NCBI GenBank assembly: GCA_023425455.1 | Contig: JAFACP010000167.1 | Location: 1-21,700, forward strand | Length of the DNA stretch: 21,700 bases | Source: Pseudomonadota bacterium | Lineage (GTDB): Bacteria > Pseudomonadota > Gammaproteobacteria > Enterobacterales > Enterobacteriaceae | Direction: 5' to 3' | Shown: positions 7,361 to 17,335 of the stretch, piece after piece | Position numbering within the stretch: the first letter of the stretch is position 1 | How the letters are laid out: the number at the start of each line of letters is the position of its first letter | Made by a program: the position numbers and the translations under genes | Notes under the pieces: model-generated | The model's database searches: none | Told to the model about the DNA's origin: nothing | What the model saw: the letters and a program-made list of their open reading frames with translations, nothing else

Positions 7361-7510
7361 GAGAAGAAACACCCTTCAAAAACCAGGGGAAACCGACAGA
7401 GATTGCATAAACAAAAATATTTTTAATTGTTTATTTTCAACAAATTAAATATCAAACCCGGCAAACTGACCGGCGGCACGCCTGCTGTAGTCGATTTTTA
7501 CTTTTTTCCA

Positions 7511-7539
7511 TTTACTACTACATTCCACCATGATTGAAT
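7511..7539 (+). promoter_or_regulatory. Candidate promoter of the siderophore receptor gene
   Basis: -35-like TTTACT (7511-7516) and -10-like TTGAAT (7534-7539) are separated by 17 bp. The -35 is part of the 12-mer TTTACTACTACA (7511-7522), the mirror copy of the motif on the importer side. The -10 falls inside the Fur-box-like site at 7534-7552, the standard layout for iron repression. Confidence 0.45.
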
Positions 7540-7552
7540 GATTCTCAATTAC
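7534..7552 (+). promoter_or_regulatory. Fur-box-like site, receptor side
   Basis: TTGAATGATTCTCAATTAC matches the Fur consensus GATAATGATAATCATTATC at 11 of 19 positions, with the central AATGATnnTCA core intact. It covers the candidate -10 of the receptor promoter, so Fur bound here would block transcription when iron is plentiful. Confidence 0.5.
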
Positions 7553-7654
7553 ATGCTCGACGCCGTTCCGGACTAACGAGCAGACCGTTAAGGGCAATGA
7601 CTCACACATTCCCGCCGTCCAGGCACTGCGGGAACTTTCGGGAAAACAGATGTA

Positions 7655-9796
7655 ATGGCTAAGTTCACACCTTCTCTCTCTGGGGTAAAAGGGCGCACGC
7701 TCTTTTCACTGCTCTTTCTGGCGCCGCTGGCGCACGCTGCGGACAGCACCGCCGCCAAAGACGGCGAGACAATGACCGTCACCGCGACGCAGGCAACGCC
7801 TGTCGACGCGACAAACGGCTACCAGCCGTTGAATACCTCCACCGCCACGCTGACCAACATGCCGATGCTGGATATTCCGCAGGTGGTCAATACCGTCAGC
7901 GAAGATGTGCTCAACGATCAGCACGCCACGACGCTCGACGAGGCGCTCTATAACGTCAGTAACGTGGTGCAGACCAACACGCTCGGCGGAACCCAGGACG
8001 CCTTCGTGCGCCGTGGTTTTGGCGCAAACCGCGATGGCTCCATCATGACCAACGGTTTACGCACCGTGCTACCGCGCAGCTTTAACGCCGCCACCGGGCG
8101 CGTGGAAGTGCTGAAAGGCCCGGCCTCAACGCTGTACGGTATTCTCGATCCGGGTGGGCTGATTAACGTGGTCACCAAACGTCCGCAACAACACGCTGGC
8201 GGTAGCATCTCGGCCACCTCCTCAAGCTTTGGCGGCGGAACCGGGCAGGTTGACGTCACCGGACCGATCGAAGGGACGCGACTCGCGTATCGCCTGACGG
8301 GCGAGTATCAGGATGAAGATTACTGGCGTAATTTTGGTCACGAGCGCAGCACCTTCATCGCCCCGTCGCTGACCTGGTTCGGCGATGATGCCACCGTGAC
8401 CGTGCTCTACTCGCACCGCGACTATAAAACGCCGTTCGATCGCGGGACGATCTTCGATCTCAATACCAAACAGCCGGTGAAGGTTGACCGCAAAACCCGT
8501 TTTGACGAGCCGTTTAACATTACCGACGGGCAGTCGGATCTGGCGCAACTCAACGCAGAATATCGCCTTAACAGCCAGTGGACCGCGAAGTTCGACTACA
8601 GCTTTAGCCAGGATAAATACAGCGATAACCAGGCGCGGGTGATGGCGTATGACGCCGCAACCGGTAACCTGACCCGTCGCGTCGATGCAACCCAGGGATC
8701 GACCCAGCGCATGCACAGCACCCGTGCCGATCTGCAGGGGAATGTCGATATCGCCGGGTTCTACAACGAGATCCTCACCGGCGTCTCTTATGAAAGCTAC
8801 GATCTGCTGCGCACGGATATGATCCGCTGTAAGAACGTGAAAGGATTCAATATTTACGCGCCGTCCTACGGCGATCTGAGTAAATGCACCACCGTCTCGG
8901 CCGCCGACAGTGACCAGACGATTAAGCAGGAGAGCTACTCGGCCTACGCCCAGGATGCGCTCTACCTGACCGATAAGTGGATCGCCGTCGCCGGGATGCG
9001 CTACCAGTATTACACCCAGTACGCCGGGAAAGGCCGTCCGTTCAACGTCAACACTGACAGTCGTGACGACCAGTGGACGCCGAAGCTTGGGCTGGTATAC
9101 AAGCTCACGCCGTCTGTTTCACTCTTCGCCAACTATTCGCAGACCTTTATGCCGCAGTCATCCATTGCGAGCTATATCGGCGACCTGCCGCCCGAGACCT
9201 CAAATGCTTACGAAGTTGGTGCAAAGTTTGACCTGTTCGACGGCATTACCGCCAACATTGCGCTGTTTGATATCCATAAGCGTAACGTGCTGTACACCGA
9301 AAGCGTCGGGGATGAGACGGTGGCGAAAACGGCAGGCCGCGTGCGCTCGCAGGGTGTGGAGGTGGATCTCGCCGGGTCGCTGACGGAGAACACCAACATC
9401 ATCGCCAGCTACGGTTATACCGACGCGAAGGTGCTGGAAGATCCGGACTACGCCGGTAAACCTCTGCCGAATGTGCCGCGCCATACCGGCTCTCTGTTCC
9501 TGACCTACGATATCCAGAATGTCATCGGCGGAAACACCCTGACGATCGGCGGCGGCGGGCACGGCGTCAGCCGTCGTTCAGCAACCAATGGTGCGGATTA
9601 TTATCTGCCGGGCTATTTCGTGGCGGATGCGTTTGCGGCCTATAAGATGAAGCTGCGCTACCCGGTGACGCTGCAGGTTAACGTCAAAAACCTGTTTGAT
9701 AAGACCTACTACACCTCGTCTGTCGCGACCAATAACCTGGGCAACCAGATTGGCGATCCGCGTGAAGTGCAGTTGACGGTGAAGATGGCGTTTTAA
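7655..9796 (+). CDS. TonB-dependent siderophore receptor
   Basis: Outer-membrane receptor, 713 aa, that would bind a ferric siderophore and pass it to the periplasm using TonB/ExbBD energy. Features in order: signal peptide cleaved after AHA (about residue 28); TonB-box-like ETMTVTA (38-44); plug domain (about 60-178) with DIPQVVNTVSEDVL and RVEVLKGPASTLYG; a 22-strand-type beta-barrel to the C-terminus, with NLFDKTYY near the end and the terminal Phe typical of outer-membrane proteins. Cys392 and Cys411 probably form a disulfide in an extracellular loop. The start has GGGA at 7640-7643. It belongs to the broad hydroxamate/FhuA-FhuE-FoxA-like group, but is not clearly any one of them, so no symbol or ligand is given. 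It is divergent from its likely partner importer. Confidence 0.93.
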   Translation: MAKFTPSLSGVKGRTLFSLLFLAPLAHAADSTAAKDGETMTVTATQATPVDATNGYQPLNTSTATLTNMPMLDIPQVVNTVSEDVLNDQHATTLDEALYNVSNVVQTNTLGGTQDAFVRRGFGANRDGSIMTNGLRTVLPRSFNAATGRVEVLKGPASTLYGILDPGGLINVVTKRPQQHAGGSISATSSSFGGGTGQVDVTGPIEGTRLAYRLTGEYQDEDYWRNFGHERSTFIAPSLTWFGDDATVTVLYSHRDYKTPFDRGTIFDLNTKQPVKVDRKTRFDEPFNITDGQSDLAQLNAEYRLNSQWTAKFDYSFSQDKYSDNQARVMAYDAATGNLTRRVDATQGSTQRMHSTRADLQGNVDIAGFYNEILTGVSYESYDLLRTDMIRCKNVKGFNIYAPSYGDLSKCTTVSAADSDQTIKQESYSAYAQDALYLTDKWIAVAGMRYQYYTQYAGKGRPFNVNTDSRDDQWTPKLGLVYKLTPSVSLFANYSQTFMPQSSIASYIGDLPPETSNAYEVGAKFDLFDGITANIALFDIHKRNVLYTESVGDETVAKTAGRVRSQGVEVDLAGSLTENTNIIASYGYTDAKVLEDPDYAGKPLPNVPRHTGSLFLTYDIQNVIGGNTLTIGGGGHGVSRRSATNGADYYLPGYFVADAFAAYKMKLRYPVTLQVNVKNLFDKTYYTSSVATNNLGNQIGDPREVQLTVKMAF

Positions 9797-9803
9797 GGTC
9801 AAC

Positions 9804-9827
9804 ATGCCCGGAAAGGATACCGGGCAT
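9804..9827. terminator. Hairpin between receptor gene and DUF2000 gene
   Basis: ATGCCCGG (9804-9811) pairs with CCGGGCAT (9820-9827) around an 8-nt loop. It lies between two convergent genes, 7 bp after the receptor stop. No T-tract follows on either strand, so it may be a weak or factor-assisted terminator or an mRNA-stabilising stem. Confidence 0.35.
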
Positions 9828-9836
9828 CAGGATGGT

Positions 9837-10244
9837 TTACTGATGGAGCGATAGGCCCTTGATCGTTTTATCGACCCTTTTTTTCGGCCCGCGAATCGCC
9901 ACGCCAACCAGATTCATGTTGTCAGGATCTTCGGCCAAAAAAACGTCTCTGTTGGCCGCATCATGGCCGGTGGAAAACATGGCCTGGACGTAAGGAATAA
10001 GTGTTAGCTCACGCTCCAGGCCTTTCTGATGGACTTTTTGCAACCCGGCGATATCGGCGGCAAAAATCAGCATAGGCTGCACGGAAATATTGCCGTAGCG
10101 ACGGCCTTTCGCATCTTCGTATGTTTCCCCTTTGATTTCTGGCGCAGCAAACGCCACGCCGGTTGCGAGAAAAGCAACCACATTCAACCGCTGCCAGACA
10201 GCTAAATCGTCACGGACCACGAAGGCTATTTTGGTATCAAACAT
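9837..10244 (-). CDS. DUF2000 family protein
   Basis: Small soluble protein of 135 aa that matches the DUF2000 family pattern throughout: FDTKIAFVVRDDLAVWQRLN at the N-terminus, then a central PEIKGETYEDAKGRRYGN, VQPMLIFAADIAGL, and the C-terminal NLVGVAIRGPKKRVDKTIKG. The family has no established function that I know; its fold has been related to peptidyl-tRNA hydrolase 2, so it may bind a nucleotide or RNA, but this is not shown. The start at 10244 has AGGAG upstream and matches the family N-terminus; an upstream GTG at 10289 is rejected. It lies 54 bp downstream of the AraC-family gene on the same strand, so the two may form a unit. Confidence 0.85.
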   Translation of the reverse strand: MFDTKIAFVVRDDLAVWQRLNVVAFLATGVAFAAPEIKGETYEDAKGRRYGNISVQPMLIFAADIAGLQKVHQKGLERELTLIPYVQAMFSTGHDAANRDVFLAEDPDNMNLVGVAIRGPKKRVDKTIKGLSLHQ

Positions 10245-10298
10245 CAGATGGGGTCTCCTGAAGAGGGTCAAAACACCATTTTCAGGCACGGCGAATGT

Positions 10299-11150
10299 TC
10301 AGGATAGAACGTTTGAGCAGCGCAGTTGATACATTGCCGGGGTCATACGGTAGGCACGCTGAAACCAGCGACCAAGATGGCTTTGATCGGAAAAACCCAC
10401 CTGGCAGGCCACAATCGCCGGAGGCATGCCCTGCGCCAGTAAGGTGCGCGCGGTACGTAAGCGCAGACGCACCAGCCAGGCGTGGGGAGACTGGCCAAAC
10501 ACTTTTTTAAACTCTCTGCTCAGCCGAAAACGATCGATACCGCTCCATGCCGCCAGTTCATCAAGGCCCACGTCGCTCGCCATCTGCTCATGCAGATAAT
10601 CCCTGACGCGGTACATCTCAGTGCGCGCGCTGCTGGCTACAGATTGTCGCGGCGTCACAATATGGCGCGCAAGTACCGCCATGAGCTTATCCAGGCTCTC
10701 ATCCCTGGCGAGGCGCCCTTCTGCATGATGCAGGGCAAACCACGCCTGCTCAATAGCGAAGGTCAGCAGAGGGTCATCCGTCAGCGTATGCCGAAATGCG
10801 GCTCCAAGCCTGCCGATATTACCGAGGTTTCGCGCCTGCATGGCCTGAGATACCCAGCATTGCGGCAGGTAAAGCATGATATATGTGAAGCCTTCAGCTT
10901 CGGGGGAATGGCCGTCATGAAGCGCGCCGGGCTCGATAAGAATCGCTTTGCCCGGGCTACTGGTATGCAGGGAACGATGGCAGCTAAAACGCTGTAACCC
11001 TTGCCGGGTCACGCCGAGAAGCAGTTCATCGTGATCGTGCGGATCATAAGCGTGCCCCCTGAAATGGGCCTGGACGCTTTCAATCCGCGTTTCATCATCA
11101 CGTTGAAATTCGAGCCAGTCTTTACCGCGAGCGTCATGATTTAACCCCAT
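10299..11150 (-). CDS. AraC-family transcriptional regulator
   Basis: Regulator of 283 aa with intact domain order. The N-terminal cupin-like ligand domain (about 10-150) carries HDHDELLLGVTRQG (38-51) and PGKAILIEPGALHDG (66-80), and the C-terminal AraC double helix-turn-helix spans about 182-278, with DELAAWSGIDRFRLSREFKK and VACQVGFSDQSHLGRWFQRA. The His-rich N-terminal signature is typical of AraC proteins sensing small organic ligands. AAAGGAG (minus strand of 11161-11167) precedes the start by 10 nt. The gene lies 38 bp after the parE stop on the same strand, so read-through from the parE operon is possible. The DUF2000 gene downstream is its most likely target or partner; a role in the nearby iron genes cannot be excluded. 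Confidence 0.9.
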   Translation of the reverse strand: MGLNHDARGKDWLEFQRDDETRIESVQAHFRGHAYDPHDHDELLLGVTRQGLQRFSCHRSLHTSSPGKAILIEPGALHDGHSPEAEGFTYIMLYLPQCWVSQAMQARNLGNIGRLGAAFRHTLTDDPLLTFAIEQAWFALHHAEGRLARDESLDKLMAVLARHIVTPRQSVASSARTEMYRVRDYLHEQMASDVGLDELAAWSGIDRFRLSREFKKVFGQSPHAWLVRLRLRTARTLLAQGMPPAIVACQVGFSDQSHLGRWFQRAYRMTPAMYQLRCSNVLS

Positions 11151-11188
11151 AAAAGACCGGCTCCTTTCCGCGAAGGGATATCGGCCCG

Positions 11189-13084
<1,896 letters not shown>

Positions 13085-13109
13085 TTAAAGTAGCAATTCG
13101 CATTGATTG

Positions 13110-13691
13110 TCAGAGGCTGTGCAGTCCAAGAAAATCGACAATCTGGGTGAAATGATCCTCAAAGCCCGTGAAAGCATGGTTTCCGCCCTCTTCTATCGTC
13201 TGGCGGCAGGATGCGTAATACGCCACTGCCTGGCGGTAATCCAGCACTTCATCACCCGTCTGCTGCAGCAACCAGATCAGATCGGGTGCCTCAAGCGGGT
13301 CTACCTGCATGACTTTGAGATCGTAAATATTGCGAGACTCTAGCACATATTGTTGTCCGGTGTAGGGGTTCTCGTTCTGCCCGAGAAAGTCCCTTAACAG
13401 CTCGAAAGGCCTGACCGCCGGGTTAACCACCACCGCAGGCAGCATAAAGCATTGCGACAGCCAGGTCGCATAGTAACCGCCCAGCGATGACCCCACCACG
13501 CCAAACGATTCTCCGCCGTGTTCCAGCACAATGGATTCCAGCATCTCCGCCGCCTCCGCCGGGTAAGGCGGCAGTTGAGGAATAATCATCCCGACGTGCG
13601 GATGGTGTTCGCTCAGCCACTGGCGAAATTGCGTCGCTTTTGCAGAGCGCGGCGAGCTGTTGAACCCGTGCAGGTAAAGGAGGGTAGACAT
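13110..13691 (-). CDS. yqiA: Esterase YqiA
   Basis: Cytoplasmic alpha/beta-hydrolase of the UPF0227/YqiA esterase family; E. coli YqiA hydrolyses short acyl and palmitoyl-CoA-type esters in vitro. 193 aa, the E. coli length. The N-terminal [11 protein letters not shown] is the oxyanion-hole strand-loop. The nucleophile Ser69 sits in GSSLG (67-71), and the likely acid and base lie in [10 protein letters not shown] and GGNHAF. The start codon shares one base with the cpdA stop (TGATG at 13691), so it is translationally coupled to cpdA. Confidence 0.95.
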   Translation of the reverse strand: MSTLLYLHGFNSSPRSAKATQFRQWLSEHHPHVGMIIPQLPPYPAEAAEMLESIVLEHGGESFGVVGSSLGGYYATWLSQCFMLPAVVVNPAVRPFELLRDFLGQNENPYTGQQYVLESRNIYDLKVMQVDPLEAPDLIWLLQQTGDEVLDYRQAVAYYASCRQTIEEGGNHAFTGFEDHFTQIVDFLGLHSL

Positions 13692-14518
13692 CAGTAACCT
13701 TCTGAGGCCGTATCAGGACGGAATTCAGCACCGGAAAGCCGACATACGCGGGTTGTCAGCGAGCCGTCGGCGTGCAGTTCCAGCCAGCGCCAGCCCGGTG
13801 CGATGGTATCAAGGGTGAAGTTCGCGCAGTGCGGCTTAAACTGAACGCAGGTTGACGGCGTTGCCAGAAGACGGCGGCCATTCCAGTCGAGATCCTGCTC
13901 CTGATGAATGTGTCCGCACAGCAGATACTTCACGCGCGGGAATTTTGCCAGCACGCTATCCAGCGCGGCGGAATTACGCAGGCTGTGCTGATCGAGCCAG
14001 CTGCAGCCCGCCGGTAGCGGATGATGATGCAGCAGCAGAAGCGTATGACGCAGCGGTTCGGCGGCCAGTTTTCGCTCCAGCCATTCCAGCTGAAATTCAC
14101 TCAACTCACCGTGCGGGACGCCAAATACCTGGCTATCAAGCAGCAGGATTTGCCACTGTTCTCCGGCGAAAACGCACTTTGCCGGTGAAATGCCCGCCTC
14201 CTGGAGCGCACTATACATGGCTGGCTGGAAGTCGTGATTGCCCGGTAACCAGACGCAGGGCATGCTGAAGCTCGCGATCCCTTCAGCAAAGCGCTGATAG
14301 GCTGCCGCTGATTGATCCTGCGCCAGATCGCCCGTGGCGACGATCAAATCGTACGCACGATTTTCAGCATGGATCGCCGCCAGAACAGCCTGATAGCTCT
14401 CCCAGGTGTTAACGCCCAACAGCGTCTCATGCTTTTCGGCAAACAGGTGAGTATCGGTGATTTGTAATATCCTGACTGGCGCCCCACCAGCAACAGTCAG
14501 GTTCAACAGGCTTTCCAA
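13691..14518 (-). CDS. cpdA: 3',5'-cyclic-AMP phosphodiesterase CpdA
   Basis: Metallophosphoesterase that hydrolyses cAMP to AMP and so lowers CRP-cAMP activity. It is 275 aa, the same as E. coli. Metal-binding motifs are all in place: DTH (22-24), GD (63-64), GNHD (93-96), HHH (164-166) and GHIH (202-205). The N-terminus MESLLNL matches the E. coli start. It lies 27 bp downstream of yqiB and overlaps yqiA by one base, within the minus-strand nudF-to-parE operon. Confidence 0.97.
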   Translation of the reverse strand: MESLLNLTVAGGAPVRILQITDTHLFAEKHETLLGVNTWESYQAVLAAIHAENRAYDLIVATGDLAQDQSAAAYQRFAEGIASFSMPCVWLPGNHDFQPAMYSALQEAGISPAKCVFAGEQWQILLLDSQVFGVPHGELSEFQLEWLERKLAAEPLRHTLLLLHHHPLPAGCSWLDQHSLRNSAALDSVLAKFPRVKYLLCGHIHQEQDLDWNGRRLLATPSTCVQFKPHCANFTLDTIAPGWRWLELHADGSLTTRVCRLSGAEFRPDTASEGY

Positions 14519-14545
14519 ATGGTGTCCTTAGGTAGGTTTATGACG

Positions 14546-14968
14546 CTAACAAACCGGAATCGCCATTGCTCCATGTGCTAAACAATATCTTAGCCAGTCA
14601 GCTAAAAACTGGTTAATTTGATGCTTTTCGTCGCGTTGATGCAACTTTTTATTCGGATAATCATACCGCGCTTTGAAGCGAAAGATCTGCTGACTCGAAC
14701 ACACTTCAGCGACCATCGCATCGTGGTACAGGCGCACCGTCATCGACGGCAGGCTCCAGTAGCTGATCGCGGGAGCCGTCTGCTCTATTTCCACAAGCGT
14801 AGTGTAGCGCGTTGATTCTGTTATCGTTAACCGATACTGCGCGTTGCTCACCTGATAGCTCACCGTTTCGCCGGGTGCGTCGTTTCGCGGCAACAGGCGG
14901 CGCAGCTGCGCGAAGTTGGTCTCGCACAGGCGCATCATTTCTGGGAAGTCAGGTGTATAACGCTTCAT
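14546..14968 (-). CDS. yqiB: DUF1249 family protein YqiB
   Basis: Conserved 140-aa cytoplasmic protein of the DUF1249 family, function unknown. The start at 14968 gives [16 protein letters not shown], matching E. coli YqiB. The open frame reaches back 15 codons into nudF, but the ATGA overlap (14965-14968) with the nudF stop supports the shorter form. [20 protein letters not shown] and the C-terminal [18 protein letters not shown] are highly conserved. Its place between nudF and cpdA suggests co-expression with nucleotide-metabolising enzymes, nothing more. Confidence 0.93.
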   Translation of the reverse strand: MKRYTPDFPEMMRLCETNFAQLRRLLPRNDAPGETVSYQVSNAQYRLTITESTRYTTLVEIEQTAPAISYWSLPSMTVRLYHDAMVAEVCSSQQIFRFKARYDYPNKKLHQRDEKHQINQFLADWLRYCLAHGAMAIPVC

Positions 14969-15597
14969 TTTTTCCACTCGTTTCGTAATGTCTGATAGTG
15001 CAGTTGCAGCCATTGCAGGGCGATGACGGACGCTGCGTTGTCGATTTTCCCCTCTTCAACCCACTGGTAAGCCTGCTCCCGACTCACCACATGAACCCGA
15101 ATGTCTTCGTTTTCATCAGCCAGACCGTGAATGCCTTCAGCCGTCGTGGCGTCCACTTCGCCCACCAGAATGGACAATCTTTCACTTGTGCCGCCAGGGC
15201 TCGCCAGATAGCTCAGCACCGGTTTGGTCCGTCCGACCTCCAGGCCCGCCTCTTCCTGCGCCTCGCGTCGGGCAACATCCTCTACCGACTCCCCTTCTTC
15301 AATCATCCCGGCCACCATCTCCAGTAGCCACGGGCTGTCACTGACGTCGTACGCGGCAATACGGATCTGCTCAACCAGTACCACTTCATCGCGCACTGGG
15401 TCAAAGGGTAGCAAGACTGCCGCATGCCCGCGCTCAAAAATTTCACGTCTGACTTCGCCGCTCATTTCGCCGTTAAACAGGCGATGCCTGAAACGGTAAA
15501 GATCCAGCGAAAAAAAACCGCTATATAACGTTTCTCGTGCAATAATTTCTACATCGTTTTTGGCGAATGTCACTGGCAACTGCTCTGTTTTTTGCAT
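14965..15597 (-). CDS. nudF: ADP-ribose pyrophosphatase NudF
   Basis: Nudix hydrolase that splits ADP-ribose into AMP and ribose 5-phosphate. 210 aa, one more than E. coli. The Nudix box [22 protein letters not shown] (97-118) fits GX5EX7REUXEEXGU exactly, with the metal-binding Glu residues present. It is the first gene of the minus-strand operon. A candidate promoter on the minus strand is TTGCAC (15682-15687) and TACAAA (15658-15663) at 18-bp spacing, in the region shared with tolC. Confidence 0.95.
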   Translation of the reverse strand: MQKTEQLPVTFAKNDVEIIARETLYSGFFSLDLYRFRHRLFNGEMSGEVRREIFERGHAAVLLPFDPVRDEVVLVEQIRIAAYDVSDSPWLLEMVAGMIEEGESVEDVARREAQEEAGLEVGRTKPVLSYLASPGGTSERLSILVGEVDATTAEGIHGLADENEDIRVHVVSREQAYQWVEEGKIDNAASVIALQWLQLHYQTLRNEWKK

Positions 15598-15698
15598 GAA
15601 TCAAGTCCTGGTAGCAATGGTGATGAAATGATGAATTTCAAGGCTGTTTGGCTGCCGTTTGTAAGGCTATATGGTAGATTGGTGCAAATTACCGCCAG

Positions 15699-15717
15699 AT
15701 GGCACGTAACGCCAACC
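15699..15717 (+). promoter_or_regulatory. Marbox (MarA/SoxS/Rob site) upstream of tolC
   Basis: ATGGCACGTAACGCCAACC matches the consensus AYnGCACnnWnnRYYAAAY at all positions but one (C for A near the right end). It ends 21 bp before the -10-like TAGAAT (15739-15744), the position of a class II site overlapping the -35 region. tolC is a known MarA/SoxS/Rob target in E. coli. Confidence 0.8.
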
Positions 15718-15744
15718 TTTTGGTGTGGAAGATTCTGTTAGAAT
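15716..15744 (+). promoter_or_regulatory. Candidate tolC promoter
   Basis: A good -10-like TAGAAT (15739-15744) is present, while the -35 position (about 15716-15721, CCTTTT) is poor. That is expected of an activator-dependent promoter whose marbox abuts the -35. E. coli tolC has several promoters, so others may exist in this 203-bp gap. Confidence 0.5.
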
Positions 15745-15800
15745 CGGCAATTATTTTTAATTAGATCAGCGCTAATACTGCTTCACAACAAGGAATGCAA

Positions 15801-17270
15801 ATGAAGAAATTGCTCCCCATCCTTATCGGCCTGAGCCTGACGGGCTTCAGTGCTATGAGCCAGGCAGAGAACCTGCTTCAGGTCTATCAGCAGGCACGTC
15901 TGGGCAACCCTGACCTGCGTAAGTCAGCGGCCGATCGTGATGCTGCGTTTGAAAAAATTAACGAAGCACGTAGCCCACTGTTACCGCAGCTGGGTTTAGG
16001 TGCAGATTATACTTACAGCAACGGTTTTCGCGATAATAACGGCATCAACTCCAATGCCACCAGCGCTTCACTGCAGCTAACGCAGACCCTGTTCGACATG
16101 TCCAAATGGCGTGCGCTGACCCTGCAGGAAAAGAGCGCCGGTATCCAGGATGTGACGTATCAGACCGACCAGCAGACGCTGATTCTGAATACGGCTACCG
16201 CCTACTTCAACGTACTGAGCGCCATCGATTCGCTCTCCTACACCGAAGCACAGAAACAGGCTATCTACCGTCAGTTAGATCAAACCACCCAGCGCTTCAA
16301 TGTGGGCCTCGTGGCGATCACTGACGTGCAGAACGCCCGTTCACAGTATGACAGCGTTCTGGCAAACGAAGTGACCGCGCGTAACAATCTCGATAATGCG
16401 CTGGAATCACTGCGCCAGGTCACCGGGAACTACTACCCTGAACTGGCTTCACTGAACGTGGACAGCTTCAAAACCAACAAACCGCAGGCCGTCAATGCCC
16501 TGCTGAAAGAGGCGGAAAACCGCAACCTGACCCTGCTTCAGGCACGTCTGAACCAGGACCTGGCCCGCGAACAGATTCGTCAGGCGCAGGATGGCCATCT
16601 GCCAACCCTGAGCCTGAGCGCGTCAACCGGCGTGTCTGACACCAGCTACAGCGGTTCCAAAACCAACTCTGCGCAATATGACGACAGCAACGTCGGTCAG
16701 AACAAAGTGGGCCTGAGCTTCTCGCTGCCGCTGTATCAGGGCGGTCAGGTGAACTCTCAGGTGAAACAGGCCCAGTACAACTTTGTCGGGGCAAGCGAAC
16801 AGCTGGAAAGCGCTCACCGCAACGTGGTGCAAACCGTTCGTTCTTCCTTCAACAACGTGAATGCCTCTATCAGCAGCATCAACGCCTACAAACAGGCCGT
16901 TGTCTCTGCCCAGAGCTCACTGGATGCGATGGAAGCCGGTTATTCGGTGGGTACGCGTACCATCGTTGACGTGCTGGATGCCACCACCACGCTGTACAAC
17001 GCCAAACAGCAGCTCTCCAGCGCGCGTTATAACTACCTGATCAACGAGCTGAATATCAAATCTGCTCTCGGTACGCTGAACGAGCAGGATCTGCAGGCGC
17101 TGAACAACACGCTGGGCAAACCGATCTCCACATCGCCGGAAAGCGTGGCGCCGGAAAACCCACAGCAGGTTGCGTCCGTGGATAACTACAACGCCGATGC
17201 CACCGCTCAACCCGCCGCAGCACGCACGACGGCACCGGCCAGCAGCGGCAATAATCCGTTCCGTAACTAA
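15801..17270 (+). CDS. tolC: Outer-membrane efflux channel TolC
   Basis: Trimeric outer-membrane channel-tunnel used by AcrAB and other tripartite pumps and by type I secretion. 489 aa (493 in E. coli). The start at 15801 is chosen over ATG 15795 because AAGGA (15790-15794) is correctly spaced from it and the signal peptide then begins MKKLLPILIG. Cleavage follows SQA at residue 22, giving mature ENLLQVYQQ as in E. coli. Two outer-membrane-efflux repeats form the alpha-barrel and beta-barrel, with signatures SPLLPQLGLGADYTYSNG, RFNVGLVAITDVQNAR and YSVGTRTIVDVLDATTTLYN. The C-terminal 60 residues are Ala/Pro/Thr-rich and variable but still end NNPFRN. Regulated by the marbox upstream. Confidence 0.98.
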   Translation: MKKLLPILIGLSLTGFSAMSQAENLLQVYQQARLGNPDLRKSAADRDAAFEKINEARSPLLPQLGLGADYTYSNGFRDNNGINSNATSASLQLTQTLFDMSKWRALTLQEKSAGIQDVTYQTDQQTLILNTATAYFNVLSAIDSLSYTEAQKQAIYRQLDQTTQRFNVGLVAITDVQNARSQYDSVLANEVTARNNLDNALESLRQVTGNYYPELASLNVDSFKTNKPQAVNALLKEAENRNLTLLQARLNQDLAREQIRQAQDGHLPTLSLSASTGVSDTSYSGSKTNSAQYDDSNVGQNKVGLSFSLPLYQGGQVNSQVKQAQYNFVGASEQLESAHRNVVQTVRSSFNNVNASISSINAYKQAVVSAQSSLDAMEAGYSVGTRTIVDVLDATTTLYNAKQQLSSARYNYLINELNIKSALGTLNEQDLQALNNTLGKPISTSPESVAPENPQQVASVDNYNADATAQPAAARTTAPASSGNNPFRN

Positions 17271-17335
17271 GCTTCTCCCGAGGCACACCGTTGCCTGAGA
17301 AGCTGACTCCGCCCCTCTCTTACCATGAGAGGGGC
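17270..17335 (+). terminator. Tandem hairpins between tolC and ygiB
   Basis: Hairpin 1: AGCTTCTC (17270-17277) with GAGAAGCT (17297-17304), inner AGGC/GCCT pairing. Hairpin 2: GCCCCTCTC (17311-17319) with GAGAGGGGC (17327-17335). Both are perfect stems, but no T-tract follows. They could stabilise the tolC mRNA 3' end or cause partial termination while letting some transcripts reach ygiBC. Confidence 0.4.

Larger units (their letters stand above)
7272..7654. promoter_or_regulatory. Divergent iron control region between importer operon and receptor gene
   Basis: This 383-bp gene-free stretch serves two divergent units. It is markedly AT-rich at about 7290-7320 and 7400-7460. It holds two Fur-box-like sites, an inverted pair of near-identical 12-mers at the two putative -35 regions, and a third partial copy (TGTAGTCGA at 7486-7494). 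On the receptor side, a transcript starting near 7546 would have an untranslated leader of roughly 110 nt, with a weak hairpin CCCGC/GCGGG (7611-7615 with 7628-7632) just before the ribosome binding site. No convincing gene is present within it. Confidence 0.75.

Noticed and set aside
10482..10997. 171-codon plus-strand open frame antisense to the AraC-family gene
   Set aside because: Antisense shadow of a gene with complete cupin and HTH domains.
2265..11180. Direct repeats flanking the accessory block (shared CCGGCT near 2271 and 11157)
   Set aside because: Six bases are too few to be meaningful in GC-rich DNA, and no recombinase is present.
15795..15800. TolC start two codons earlier
   Set aside because: The ribosome binding site would touch the start codon; the ATG at 15801 has better spacing and gives the standard signal peptide.
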